64,000 nucleotides of DNA from Noviherbaspirillum_A sp963522035. Its GTDB lineage: Bacteria > Pseudomonadota > Gammaproteobacteria > Burkholderiales > Burkholderiaceae_D. Positions 1-8,537 of this stretch are shown one piece after another. Under the pieces are notes generated by a model that was not told the DNA's origin, did no database searches, and was given only the letters and a program-made list of their open reading frames with translations. Every line of letters begins with the position of its first letter. Position 1 is the first letter of the stretch. The DNA is taken from positions 1-64,000 of the forward strand of contig CAUQYP010000001.1 of assembly GCA_963522035.1 (NCBI GenBank), given 5' to 3'. Both the position numbers and the translations under genes were made by a program.

Positions 1-124
1 CAACTGCAACTGCAACTGCAACTGCAACTGTCGCTGCGCGGGCAACGGCAACGGCCACGGCAACGGCAACGGCTACGGCCACGGCAACGGCTACGGCAAC
101 GGCTACGGCCACGGCCACGGCCAC
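1..124. repeat. Tandem hexanucleotide arrays (CAACTG)5 and (GGCNAC)14
   Basis: Positions 1-30 are five exact CAACTG units. Positions 41-124 are fourteen tandem hexamers of the form GGC[A/T/C]AC. The array begins at or before the window edge and stops 10 bases short of the stop codon of the minus-strand activator gene. It has no convincing open frame of its own. Arrays of this kind expand and contract by slippage, but here it lies downstream of a gene, so any effect on expression is unknown. Confidence 0.9.
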
Positions 125-134
125 GGCAAGCGTG

Positions 135-2114
135 CTACCGTGCCAGCGCCTGATGCGCTCCGTGCGGATCCGCCACCTTCTTGCCGTCGGACAGGTCGAT
201 GTTGAGCCGTTCCAGCTTGCGGTACAGCGTATTGCGCCCCATGCCCAGTTGCCTCGCAACCGTGCTCACATTCCAGCGTGCCTGCTCCAGCGCCAGCAGC
301 AGCGCGTCCCGTTCCGCCAGCTTGAGCGCGTTCAGGCACGGTGCATCGTGTTCCCCGTGTGCCAGCGCGGCAAGCGGCTGCCTGCTTTGATAAATCTCCG
401 GCGGCAGGTCCTCGACGCCCAGCACATCGGCCTCGCGCAGCGCCACCATGGTACGCATGACATTGCGCAACTGGCGGACGTTTCCGGGCCAGTGGTAATG
501 CTGCAGTGCCGCCAGCAGGTCCGGCGTCATCGCGACCTGCTCCCCCTCGCCCTGCTCGTGCGCGAGCATGTGCAGGATGAGCTGCCGGCGGTCGCCCCGT
601 TCACGTAGCGGCGGCATGGTCAGCGTCAGGCCCTGCAGCCGGTAGTAAAGGTCTTCCCGGAATTCGTGCCGTTCGATTTTTTCGAGCAGGTTGCAGTGGG
701 TCGCACTGACCACGCGGATGTCTATCCTGACCGGCACTTCACTGCCCAGCGGCACCACTTCCCGCTCTTCCAGGACCCGCAGCAGGCGGGCCTGCAACTG
801 CACCGGCATGTCGCCGATTTCATCGAGAAACAAAGTGCCGCCGCTGGCCTGGAAAATCTTGCCGCGCTGGCCTTCCTTGCTGGCCCCGGTGAATGCGCCC
901 GACTTGTAGCCGAACAGCTCGCTTTCGATCAGCGACTCCGGTATCGACGCGCAATTGATGGCGACGAAGGGTTGGCCGGCGCGCTTGCTGGACAGGTGGA
1001 GCGCCTTGGCGAACATTTCCTTGCCGGTACCGGTCTCGCCGCACAGCAGGATGGCGACGTCGCGTTCGAGGACCCGGCTCGCCGCCTGCACATTGTGGGT
1101 CATGGCCGGATCGGGACCGAACTGCAGTTGCTGCAGGGGCGTGCGCAGGTCGCTGGCGGTCTCGCTGGGAGGTTTTCCGCATGGATGGAGCGTGGCCTGC
1201 AGGGGCGCCGTGCCGAAAGCGAAGAAGCGGCGCCCGAAGCGCGAGTCGAACACCGGCGCAATCGGCTTGTTGAGCTTGCCGGTTTCGCGGGCCAGCGAAT
1301 TGAATGACACGTTGAAGAATTCTTCGAGCTGGTGGCCAACGACGTCGCATGAACTCACGCCCAGTTGCAGCAGCGCGTTGCGGGTTGCCGCAACGACCTT
1401 GTCGCCTTCATCCATCACCAGTATGCCGGCGCAGAGCGTGCCGACGAACTCGGGGCGGCTGTGGAAATGGATAAAGCGCATGCCCTTGTACGTGTTCAGG
1501 AAAATCTTGTTCTCGATGGTGTGGACCGACATGTTCACCAGGTCCAGAACATGCGTGGGAGCAAGATGGGTTTCGCCGGACGCGTCCAGCACCGCAAGCA
1601 CTTCGCCGCTGGCGTCGAAGATGGGGGCGGCAGCGCAGATCAGGCCAGTGTTGCGAAACAGGAAGTGGTCATGCTGCTTGACCATGGTCGGCCGCTTCTC
1701 CTGCAGCGCAGTGCCCATGCCGTTGGTGCCCTGGTAGCGCTCCGACCATACTGCGCCCGGCATCAGGCCGGTCTTGGACGCTGCGTGCGTAAAGTCGGGG
1801 TCGCCGAAAAAGTTCATCAGCACGCCATCTGCATCGGTCAGCATGATTGCGTAGCCTGAACCTGCGATCTGCTGAAACAGGTTGGCCATTTCTCCCTTGG
1901 CGGCGCTGAGCACATGGGCCAGCCGGCTCTGGCGTTCCTGCAGTTCGACGCGTTCCACAATGTACGGGTCGGACACGGTGTGCGGATCCAGAGCGTAGTC
2001 CCGCATGCATCTGATCCACGATGCCGTGATGTGGCCGGGTGCGGGGAGTGCCACGGACGCAATGTTATCCACGGCCGCCTGTATGCGGCTGCAATGATGA
2101 TTCAAGGTAAACAT
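135..2114 (-). CDS. acoR: AcoR-like sigma54-dependent transcriptional activator
   Basis: Enhancer-binding protein that would activate sigma54 promoters in response to a small molecule. From ATG 2114 it has 659 residues: a GAF-type sensor (about 60-200), a AAA+ sigma54-interaction domain with Walker A GETGTGKE (359-366), the GAFTGA loop (406-411) and Walker B GTLFLDEIGD (about 426-435), and a C-terminal Fis-type helix-turn-helix (about 615-634). A longer frame opens at 2267, but its first 51 residues are low-complexity. ATG 2114 is preceded by a good GAGGAGAC ribosome site, so it is preferred. It is divergent from the formaldehyde dehydrogenase gene and is its probable regulator; AcoR-type proteins often control alcohol or acetoin catabolism. 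The symbol is by similarity; the ligand is unknown. Confidence 0.85.
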   Translation of the reverse strand: MFTLNHHCSRIQAAVDNIASVALPAPGHITASWIRCMRDYALDPHTVSDPYIVERVELQERQSRLAHVLSAAKGEMANLFQQIAGSGYAIMLTDADGVLMNFFGDPDFTHAASKTGLMPGAVWSERYQGTNGMGTALQEKRPTMVKQHDHFLFRNTGLICAAAPIFDASGEVLAVLDASGETHLAPTHVLDLVNMSVHTIENKIFLNTYKGMRFIHFHSRPEFVGTLCAGILVMDEGDKVVAATRNALLQLGVSSCDVVGHQLEEFFNVSFNSLARETGKLNKPIAPVFDSRFGRRFFAFGTAPLQATLHPCGKPPSETASDLRTPLQQLQFGPDPAMTHNVQAASRVLERDVAILLCGETGTGKEMFAKALHLSSKRAGQPFVAINCASIPESLIESELFGYKSGAFTGASKEGQRGKIFQASGGTLFLDEIGDMPVQLQARLLRVLEEREVVPLGSEVPVRIDIRVVSATHCNLLEKIERHEFREDLYYRLQGLTLTMPPLRERGDRRQLILHMLAHEQGEGEQVAMTPDLLAALQHYHWPGNVRQLRNVMRTMVALREADVLGVEDLPPEIYQSRQPLAALAHGEHDAPCLNALKLAERDALLLALEQARWNVSTVARQLGMGRNTLYRKLERLNIDLSDGKKVADPHGAHQALAR

Positions 2115-2425
2115 GCTTCGTCTCCTCGAGCTGCCTGCCAGCTCTTTTATTGTCCTTCTCCTGGCGCTCGCGCTCTGATGGCCCGATTTTTGCTGCACCT
2201 GCCGTGCAGTGATCCTTGATCTTGTCCTTGATCCTGTTTTTGACCTTGAATCGCTGTGTCGTTCCACGCACGGTTGAGCCTGAGCTTAGATTAACTGACC
2301 TGATTGTGCAAACCCTCAGTTTTGCCTGGTTCGACTGTTCATCAGACATGACACATTATTGCGGCGTGTTGCGAAATCGGACCAGTCCGACAGGCAGGCC
2401 GGTCACCTTGAAAAGGAGCCCATAA
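2115..2425. promoter_or_regulatory. Divergent control region between the activator and frmA
   Basis: This 311-bp spacer must hold both promoters and any enhancer sites. Near 2210-2255 are short imperfect direct repeats of TTGATC/CTTG units. They also keep a minus-strand frame open, but its lysine/aspartate-rich translation is not convincing as protein. A TGACAC...TTGC pair at 2349-2362 resembles a sigma54 promoter, but its spacing is one base short. Confidence 0.45.
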
Positions 2426-3535
2426 ATGGATGTACGAGCCGCTGTAGCGCACAAGGCCGGCCAGGCGCTGACGATCGAGACCGTACAGCTCGACGGACCG
2501 CGTGCGGGCGAAGTGCTGGTCGAAATCAAGGCCACCGGGATTTGCCATACCGACCTGTTCACCTTGTCGGGCGACGACCCGGAGGGCATCTTCCCGGCCA
2601 TACTCGGCCACGAAGGCGCCGGCATCGTGGTCGAGGTCGGCGCCGGGGTCAAGAGCCTCAAGCCGGGCGATCATGTCATTCCGCTGTACACGCCGGAGTG
2701 CCGCGAGTGTGAATACTGCCTGTCCCGCAAGACCAATCTTTGCCAGGCCATACGCAGCACCCAGGGACGCGGCCTGATGCCGGACGGCACCAGCCGCTTC
2801 AGGCTGGACGGCAAGGAAGTGTTCCATTACATGGGCACGTCCACATTTGCCAATTACACGGTTGTGCCGGAAATTGCACTTGCCAGGATCCGCGAGGACG
2901 CACCCTTCGACAAGGTCTGCTACATCGGCTGCGGCGTCACTACAGGTATCGGCGCGGTGATCTATACCGCCAGGGTGGAGCCAGGTTCGTCGGTCGTGGT
3001 ATTCGGTCTCGGCGGCATCGGGCTGAATGTGATCCAGGGCGCGCGCATGGTGGGCGCCAACATGATTATCGGGGTCGACATCAACCCGGCCCGCGAGGCG
3101 CTGGCGCGCAAGTTCGGCATGACCCATTTTGTCAATCCGACGGAAGTGGAGGGCGATATCGTGCCCTACCTGGTGGACCTTACCAGGGGCGGCGCCGACT
3201 ATACGTTCGAATGCATCGGCAATGTCAAGCTGATGCGGCAGGCGCTTGAATGCTGCCATAAAGGGTGGGGCAAAAGCACCATCATCGGCGTGGCCGGGGC
3301 CGGCCAGGAAATTGCAACGCGTCCGTTCCAGCTGGTGACCGGGCGGGTGTGGCAGGGCTCCGCATTCGGTGGCGCGCGCGGCCGCACCGATGTGCCGAAG
3401 ATCGTTGACTGGTACATGGAAGGGAAGATCAACATCGATGACCTGATCACGCATGTGATGCCGCTGGAAAAAATCAATGAGGCGTTCGACCTGATGCATG
3501 AAGGCAAATCGATCCGTTCGGTGGTGACGTTCTGA
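2426..3535 (+). CDS. frmA: S-(hydroxymethyl)glutathione dehydrogenase (class III alcohol dehydrogenase)
   Basis: Zinc- and NAD-dependent dehydrogenase that oxidises S-hydroxymethylglutathione, the formaldehyde-glutathione adduct, to S-formylglutathione in the cytoplasm. The 369 residues match the usual class III length. Visible are the catalytic zinc ligands C40, H62-E63 and C169, the structural zinc cysteines C92, C95, C98 and C106, and the Rossmann motif GLGGIG (about 194-199). ATG 2426 follows an AAGGAG site. gfa starts about 90 bp downstream on the same strand, so the two are probably one transcript. The divergent AcoR-like activator is the likely regulator. The symbols adhC, adhI and flhA are used for the same family. 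Confidence 0.95.
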   Translation: MDVRAAVAHKAGQALTIETVQLDGPRAGEVLVEIKATGICHTDLFTLSGDDPEGIFPAILGHEGAGIVVEVGAGVKSLKPGDHVIPLYTPECRECEYCLSRKTNLCQAIRSTQGRGLMPDGTSRFRLDGKEVFHYMGTSTFANYTVVPEIALARIREDAPFDKVCYIGCGVTTGIGAVIYTARVEPGSSVVVFGLGGIGLNVIQGARMVGANMIIGVDINPAREALARKFGMTHFVNPTEVEGDIVPYLVDLTRGGADYTFECIGNVKLMRQALECCHKGWGKSTIIGVAGAGQEIATRPFQLVTGRVWQGSAFGGARGRTDVPKIVDWYMEGKINIDDLITHVMPLEKINEAFDLMHEGKSIRSVVTF

Positions 3536-3626
3536 ACCGGCTTGAAGGGCATGGCAGTAATCCGGACGCCTGGCGCCTGGAGATGGAAAGCGGGTTATCG
3601 GTGGTAAACATAACGAGGAGACAGCA

Positions 3627-4205
3627 ATGAGCAGTGAAGTCAAGATTCATCCTGCAGTCGATGCCGGCATCAAGCCGGCCGCGCCCGGCTTTTCGGGCGG
3701 CAAGCTGACGTGCCACTGCGCGCAGGACAAGGTGGAGGTCGAGATAGCCGGCCAGACTGCGCATAACCATGTATGCGGCTGCACCCGATGCTGGAAGCCG
3801 GCAGGCGCGCTGTTCTCCCAGGTCGCCGTCGTTTCGCGGGACAAGGTCAAGGTGACAGCCAACGCCGACAAACTGCGTATCGTCGACCCGAGCGCAACCA
3901 TCCAGCGTCATGCCTGCAAGGTGTGTGGCGTACACATGTTCGGCCGCATCGAGAACAAGGCGCATCCGTTCTACGGACTCGACTTCGTCCATACCGAGCT
4001 GTCGAAGGAAGAGGGCTGGGCGGCGCCCGAGTTTGCGGCCTTCGTCTCCTCCATCATCGAGGCCGGCGCCAATCCCGACAATATGGCGGCAGTCAGGTCG
4101 CGGCTCAAGGAAATCGGCCTGGAGCCGTATGACGCGCTTTCTCCGGCGCTGATGGACGCGATTGCTGCGCACACCGCCAAGGCATCGGGCAAGCTGGCGG
4201 CCTGA
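3627..4205 (+). CDS. gfa: S-(hydroxymethyl)glutathione synthase (Gfa)
   Basis: Glutathione-dependent formaldehyde-activating enzyme. It promotes the addition of formaldehyde to glutathione and so feeds the dehydrogenase encoded upstream. The 192 residues contain the family's zinc cysteines in order: C29-H-C31, then C50-x-C52-x2-C55 (VCGCTRC), then C97-x2-C100 (HACKVC). ATG 3627 follows a strong GAGGAG site. The gene lies directly behind frmA on the same strand, the usual pairing for this pathway in proteobacteria. The protein has no signal peptide and is cytoplasmic. Confidence 0.93.
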   Translation: MSSEVKIHPAVDAGIKPAAPGFSGGKLTCHCAQDKVEVEIAGQTAHNHVCGCTRCWKPAGALFSQVAVVSRDKVKVTANADKLRIVDPSATIQRHACKVCGVHMFGRIENKAHPFYGLDFVHTELSKEEGWAAPEFAAFVSSIIEAGANPDNMAAVRSRLKEIGLEPYDALSPALMDAIAAHTAKASGKLAA

Positions 4206-4353
4206 AAGTCCGGCCCGGCGCGTGCCGCCGGGCCGCGGGAACGGCCGCAGCATGCAGGGACGGATTACCCGAGCACTTGCGACGCCATGCCGGCCAGTTT
4301 GCGGAGGATTCCTCGCGCACCTCTGCTACAGTGGGCCACGATAAGGAGAAGAG

Positions 4354-5310
4354 ATGAAATCCGAACGTTGCGCGCGTGCTGTCCTGTCCACCTTGCTGAT
4401 TTGCGCAATGCTGGTCCCGCGCATTGTTCTGGCGAGCCCATTCGCTTATGTGCCGAATGAAAAGTCGGGCACCATTTCCATCATCGATACCGCGACGGAC
4501 AGCGTGGTCACGGAAGTCAGGATAGGCACCAAGCCGCGCGGCCTGGCTATTGCCGGAAATACGCTCTTCGTCAGCGACCAGCCGGCGAACGCACTGATCA
4601 TGATGGACCTGGAAAGTCGCAGCGTGTCGGGTACGGTGCCACTGGGTGAGTCGCCTGAAGGTGTCTCGGTGTCCCCAAAGGGCGACTGGGTGGTGGCTGC
4701 AAGCGAAATCAGCAATTCCGTCAATTTCATCGACACGGCGACGAAACGCAGGGAATTCTCCATCGTCACGGAAGGCAAGAACCCCGAGCATGCGGTATTC
4801 AGCCCCGATGGACGAATTTTATTGGTCAGCGCGGAAGAGGCCGATAGCGTCGACCTGATCGACGTGGCGCAGCGCAAGCAGGTGGCGTCCATCAAGGTCG
4901 GCATGCGCCCGCGGGGAATCGCGTTCCGGCCGGACGGCCTGGTTGCCTACGTTGCCTGTGAAATAGCAAGCACCGTATATGCAATCGACGTACCGGGGCG
5001 AAAGGTGCTGAAAGAAATCAAGGCCGGCAACTTCTCGAACGGGGTGGCGATGGCGCCCGATGGTCGCCAGGTCTATATTTCCAATGGAAGGGATGGCACG
5101 GTCTCGGTGATCGACACGCAAAGTAATACGGTGGCAGCGACAATTCCGGTCGGGAAGCGGCCATGGAATATGGCGATGACGCCGGACGGGAAAAAGCTTT
5201 ATGTGGCGAACGGGCGGTCCAACTCGGTGTCGGTGATCGATACCGCAAGCAACAGCGTCAGCAAGGAAATCAACGTCGGCGAACTGCCATGGGGAGTCGT
5301 CATCAAATGA
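4354..5310 (+). CDS. Secreted YVTN-family beta-propeller protein
   Basis: A periplasmic beta-propeller of 318 residues. The N-terminus is a signal peptide (hydrophobic stretch about 10-28, cleavage near VLA-SP). It is followed by about seven repeats of roughly 42 residues carrying YVxN...VSVIDTxxNxV...I.VGxxPxG signatures, for example YVPNEKSGTISIIDT and YVANGRSNSVSVIDT. Proteins of this type accompany PQQ-dependent alcohol oxidation in several proteobacteria. Here it sits between the formaldehyde genes and a cytochrome b561, which fits that role by inference. Its stop overlaps the b561 start (ATGA, 5307-5310), so the two are translationally coupled. The ribosome site is AAGGAGAAGAG before ATG 4354. 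No enzymatic residues are evident, so it may be a binding or scaffold protein. Confidence 0.85.
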   Translation: MKSERCARAVLSTLLICAMLVPRIVLASPFAYVPNEKSGTISIIDTATDSVVTEVRIGTKPRGLAIAGNTLFVSDQPANALIMMDLESRSVSGTVPLGESPEGVSVSPKGDWVVAASEISNSVNFIDTATKRREFSIVTEGKNPEHAVFSPDGRILLVSAEEADSVDLIDVAQRKQVASIKVGMRPRGIAFRPDGLVAYVACEIASTVYAIDVPGRKVLKEIKAGNFSNGVAMAPDGRQVYISNGRDGTVSVIDTQSNTVAATIPVGKRPWNMAMTPDGKKLYVANGRSNSVSVIDTASNSVSKEINVGELPWGVVIK

Positions 5311-5951
5311 GCAGCACCAGCGTCCACGCGAATGAAACGGCCCGGCCCATGGAGGTAGCATCGGAACATTACAACTGGCAGGCCAGGTTGCTGCACTGGC
5401 TTGTTGCGCTGTTGATCATCGGCATGCTGGGCCTGGGGTTTTTCCTTGAAAATATACCGCGCAATACGCCGGAACGCGCCTTCTACGTCAACCTGCACAA
5501 GTCGTTCGGCTTGCTGGCATTCGCCCTGATACTGGTGCGATGGCTATGGCGCATCACGCACCGCTCCCCACCGCTTCCGGCGCACATGCCATGGTGGGAA
5601 AAGCTCGCCGCGACATGGACCCACAAGCTTCTTTACCTGTGCATGTTTCTACAGCCGCTCAGTGGTTACCTGGGTTCGTCATTCAATAAATACGGCGTGA
5701 AGTTTTTTGGCCTGCCGTTGCCGCAATGGGGCTGGGAAGACAAGGTGCTGCGCTCGCTATTCGTCGAGATTCATGGCACCGTCGCCATCGTGCTGCTGCT
5801 GTTGATTTCCCTGCACGTACTCGCTGCGCTTAAGCATCTGTTGCTGGACAAGGACCAGGTTTTCCAGCGCATGCTGCCATGGCGTGCACGCGGGTTGCAG
5901 CAGGGTATTCCAACACCGAAACGGCGTGATGCCCGGGAGCCCGCCCAGTAG
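5307..5951 (+). CDS. Cytochrome b561 family protein
   Basis: Inner-membrane di-heme b-type cytochrome that passes electrons between the quinone pool and periplasmic partners. The 214 residues hold four transmembrane helices (about 32-50, 66-82, 105-122 and 155-177). Histidines are placed as in the family: H30, H64, H106, H156, H170 and H177. The start is the ATG inside the ATGA overlap with the beta-propeller gene; a longer frame upstream runs antiparallel in style inside that gene and is not credible. The coupling suggests the two proteins work together, for example draining electrons from a periplasmic dehydrogenase. Confidence 0.92.
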   Translation: MSSTSVHANETARPMEVASEHYNWQARLLHWLVALLIIGMLGLGFFLENIPRNTPERAFYVNLHKSFGLLAFALILVRWLWRITHRSPPLPAHMPWWEKLAATWTHKLLYLCMFLQPLSGYLGSSFNKYGVKFFGLPLPQWGWEDKVLRSLFVEIHGTVAIVLLLLISLHVLAALKHLLLDKDQVFQRMLPWRARGLQQGIPTPKRRDAREPAQ

Positions 5952-6012
5952 CCGGCTCAGTAGCAGCCTGCGGTCAACTTACAATGGCGTCCTGCCCAAA
6001 CATCATGAAACC

Positions 6013-6417
6013 ATGGCCATCATCGATTCGGCAAAAAGCTGGGCGCGAAGCGTAAAGCGTGATGTCGTCGCCGTCTATTTTGCTGCACGCAATCCCGAGA
6101 CACCCTGGGCCTTGCGCCTGTTTGCGCTGGCGGTCGCAGCCTATGCGCTCAGCCCGATAGACCTGATACCGGACTTCATTCCGGTGCTGGGCTACCTCGA
6201 CGATTTGCTGATTGTTCCGCTTGGGCTATGGCTGGTCATACGCTTTCTTCCGGCACAGGTCCTCGCTTCGGCCCGTGCAAGGGCCGCCGCGGCGCTTGAC
6301 CGCCCGCGTAGCAAAGTCGGAGCAGTGGTCATTGTCGGCATCTGGATTTTGTGCGCAGTCGCCGCCAGCTACTGGATAGCCCAGCGCCTTGCGGTTGAAC
6401 CCCTGATCGTGCGGTGA
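6013..6417 (+). CDS. YkvA-like DUF1232 membrane protein
   Basis: A 134-residue protein with the DUF1232 signature AYALSPIDLIPDFIPVLGYL followed by a hydrophobic helix, and a second membrane helix near the C-terminus (VVIVGIWILCAVAASYWIA). The family is widespread and has no firmly assigned function. ATG 6013 gives the normal family start; the frame extends upstream into the b561 gene but without domain support. It follows the b561 gene on the same strand by about 60 bp and may be co-transcribed. It marks the right edge of the GC-rich left block. Confidence 0.85.
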   Translation: MAIIDSAKSWARSVKRDVVAVYFAARNPETPWALRLFALAVAAYALSPIDLIPDFIPVLGYLDDLLIVPLGLWLVIRFLPAQVLASARARAAAALDRPRSKVGAVVIVGIWILCAVAASYWIAQRLAVEPLIVR

Positions 6418-6635
6418 GGTGGGCGGAAACACTGCCAACCTCCATACCTGTAGGGTTTATTTCAACCTTGCACTAAGCGCGTTGATTTCATACATTTTTT
6501 CCAAAGTCTAGCCAACGAACTTGCAGTGAAATCAGCCGTGCATCTTTGCACTTTCCTACAGGGCGTCTGACAGCCAGTACTTTAAAGAAAGATAAACCTT
6601 GAAGTATTAACCAGTCACATAAAGTTTACGCATGA

Positions 6636-7376
6636 TTATCTTCGTTGTGTCCGTTGGACAATATCAGTGTTAATCAACCTGCGGCATTCCTCCATTGCAC
6701 GATTCTGTACAGGTTGCCGCTGTTCGGGGCCAAGTCTTTGCTGCTGCATTAGCATTTGCGTTGTTTGCTGAGTGCACCGCTCGAGCAATTGATGGTACTT
6801 ATCGAAACCATCTTCTTGTGCGCTTACAATTTCCATCGCACGTTTGTTTAACTGATACGCTTCTTCTTTAGGCCGATTTTCTTCCTGTCGCGCTTTGTCG
6901 CGTGCAATTGCTTTGTCACGTTCTGCAAGTCCTTCGCGCATTGTTTGTTCGCGCTGTTCTTTTATTTGTTCCAATTCACGTTTATTTTGTGCTTCACGCT
7001 CTGGCTTCGCAGCATTGTAGGCATTTTGTTCTTCACGTATAGCTTGACGCTTGATCTTTTGTTCTTCTTCGTATTCACCAGGCCTGTACCCAACTTGGCG
7101 TCTGCATTTTTCCATCACACGCTCTGCAAACACAGGGGATATTTGTTCACTGGTTCTTCCTATTCCTTCCATAAAACACATGACATAAACTGGATTTGTT
7201 TTGCAAGCTTCCAATCTGAGTTGAAGATTTACAGGACCAAGGCTCGGCGCATCTGTTTTGCATTCGGCAACGAGCGCAGCAGTTGGTGCTGGTGCTTGCG
7301 GATAATAATTAGCTTGGGCTTGTACAGCAAACGAAGCACTGAAGAGCAGCAAAGTTGCAACGACGTATCTTTTCAT
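6636..7376 (-). CDS. Secreted charged coiled-coil protein, function unknown
   Basis: Not recognised. From ATG 7376 it has 246 residues: a signal peptide (KRYVVATLLLFSASFAVQAQ, cleaved after AQA), a region with four spaced cysteines, a very charged Glu/Gln/Arg/Lys-rich stretch (about 105-190) that should form a long alpha-helix or coiled coil, and a C-terminal part with two more cysteines. The paired cysteines suggest disulphides in the periplasm. A GTG start at 7388 would add four residues; the ATG has slightly better spacing from a GAAGAA site. Base composition is clearly lower in GC than the block to its left. Confidence 0.65.
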   Translation of the reverse strand: MKRYVVATLLLFSASFAVQAQANYYPQAPAPTAALVAECKTDAPSLGPVNLQLRLEACKTNPVYVMCFMEGIGRTSEQISPVFAERVMEKCRRQVGYRPGEYEEEQKIKRQAIREEQNAYNAAKPEREAQNKRELEQIKEQREQTMREGLAERDKAIARDKARQEENRPKEEAYQLNKRAMEIVSAQEDGFDKYHQLLERCTQQTTQMLMQQQRLGPEQRQPVQNRAMEECRRLINTDIVQRTQRR

Positions 7377-7403
7377 CTTATTCTTCACTAGTATTTTGAT
7401 TTT

Positions 7404-7940
7404 GACTTAGCTCGTTGTTCACATTGAGCTTCCAATTTCCGCCGTTTTATAACGTCTTTTGACCTGTCCACAGTTACGCGTGCATCTGGGTATTTATCAA
7501 TGCGTTAATTTTTCGCTGCTTGCCAGAGTGGTTGAGTATAAAACTAGGTTTAGGCTCTTCAAGCATGGCTAATTAATTAACTTGTTTAGTCATTATCTTA
7601 GTTTGCTGTTCCCGTCTACACCAATCTTCCCACTCATTGATTTGATCTTGCGCTACGTCTGTGCCAAATCCTCTCTCTCGCTCAAGTCGTTTTTCTTGTG
7701 GGTCCATTTCTAAATGCGTTTAACTTACTATTGACACATTTGCTCAGCGTGTTATTTTCAGTTAGTTTTTTTACTGGGCGAGCTTGCGGTGAACGTACTG
7801 GCGGCATTTCTGGAATCTGTTTTGGCAAAAAATGCGCGACAAGTGCTGCTTGCTGTTGTCGGAGCTGTTTTCGTTCCCGGGCATAATATTGTTTTTGTCG
7901 TTCAAAAGTTGTTACATGGCGAGTACTTCTTATTGTTCGT
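7404..7940 (-). pseudogene. Decayed minus-strand coding region (glutamine/charged-rich), frameshifted
   Basis: Reading the minus strand gives three protein-like pieces in different frames. One runs from the pilin start down to about 7690 (contains RQKQYYARERKQLRQQ). A 44-residue frame at 7573-7707 starts MDPQEKRLERERGFG. A piece ending at 7404 (DKYPDARVTVDRSKDVIKRR) follows a short in-frame start at about 7567 and needs a frameshift near 7495. Their composition resembles the charged secreted protein encoded immediately downstream at 6636-7376. I read this as remnants of one or two genes of that kind. No family was recognised. Confidence 0.4.
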
Positions 7941-7954
7941 TTTCTGCACAGAGG

Positions 7955-8407
7955 ATGCCTAAGACACGACAGGCGGCCTTTATTCTCATCGAGCTTATGC
8001 TTGCAGTGGCTATTCTGGCGTTGCTAGGTTATGTGGCTATTTCAAATTACGTAGACTACATGGAGCGTGCGCATGTCGCGCAAGCTAAGGACGATATTAT
8101 CGCAATCTCCTCCAAGTTAGACCAATATTACAATGGCGCAGAGCGGTACCCTAAGTCATTGAGCGAACTCGGGTTAACTACAATTGATCCCTGGGGACGC
8201 CCGTATATCTATGTCGATTTGACAACAAGAGACGGTCACGGAATGGCACGCCGCGATCGTAACCTCAGACCTTTGAATTTAGATTATGACTTGTACAGCA
8301 TTGGTAAAGATGGCGTCACAAAAAAGCCAATTTCACAAACGGACAGCCTTGACGACGTAGTGCGCGCTAATGACGGTCGCTTTATAGACCTTGCGTCGAA
8401 ATTCTAA
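7955..8407 (+). CDS. Type II secretion GspG-like pseudopilin / minor type IV pilin
   Basis: A 150-residue prepilin-like protein. After a short basic leader (MPKTRQAA) comes the class III signal FILIELMLAVAILALLGYVA with the conserved glutamate at +5. A C-terminal globular region follows with LDQYYNGAERYPKSLSEL, DPWGRPYIY and DLYSIGKDG, typical of GspG major pseudopilins. The residue before the cleavage site is alanine rather than the usual glycine. ATG 7955 gives the normal short leader; a start at 7916 would lengthen it. No other secretion or pilus gene is in the window, so it is an orphan. Confidence 0.75.
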   Translation: MPKTRQAAFILIELMLAVAILALLGYVAISNYVDYMERAHVAQAKDDIIAISSKLDQYYNGAERYPKSLSELGLTTIDPWGRPYIYVDLTTRDGHGMARRDRNLRPLNLDYDLYSIGKDGVTKKPISQTDSLDDVVRANDGRFIDLASKF

Positions 8408-8468
8408 CTAAACGATCGACTAGCATAACCACTGTGTGAAGTTACAAATCTGTACCGCATAAAGCGAG

Positions 8469-8512
8469 ACCAGGCTCACCGTCCGTCATAAAGACCGAAC
8501 GGTGACCCTGGT
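8469..8512. terminator. Hairpin between convergent genes
   Basis: Arms 8469-8482 (ACCAGGCTCACCGT) and 8499-8512 pair with one mismatch around a 16-base loop. It lies between the convergent pseudopilin and small secreted protein genes and could stop transcription from both sides. There is no T-run, so a classical rho-independent terminator is not proven. Confidence 0.55.
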
Positions 8513-8537
8513 TAGGCCCATCCAAGCGTCAGACAGA

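Noticed and set aside
1..124. Repeat array considered as a CRISPR
   Set aside because: Units are six bases with no spacers; it is a simple tandem repeat.
666..1859. Long plus-strand frames opposite the activator gene
   Set aside because: They are mirror frames of a GC-rich gene; the minus strand carries complete AAA+ motifs.
2349..2362. Possible sigma54 promoter before frmA
   Set aside because: TGACAC and TTGC are separated by one base less than the required -24/-12 spacing, and the first element has one mismatch.
6447..6562. CCTGTAGG and CCTACAGG inverted pair considered as the ends of a small element
   Set aside because: Only eight bases with no target duplication; it could arise by chance.
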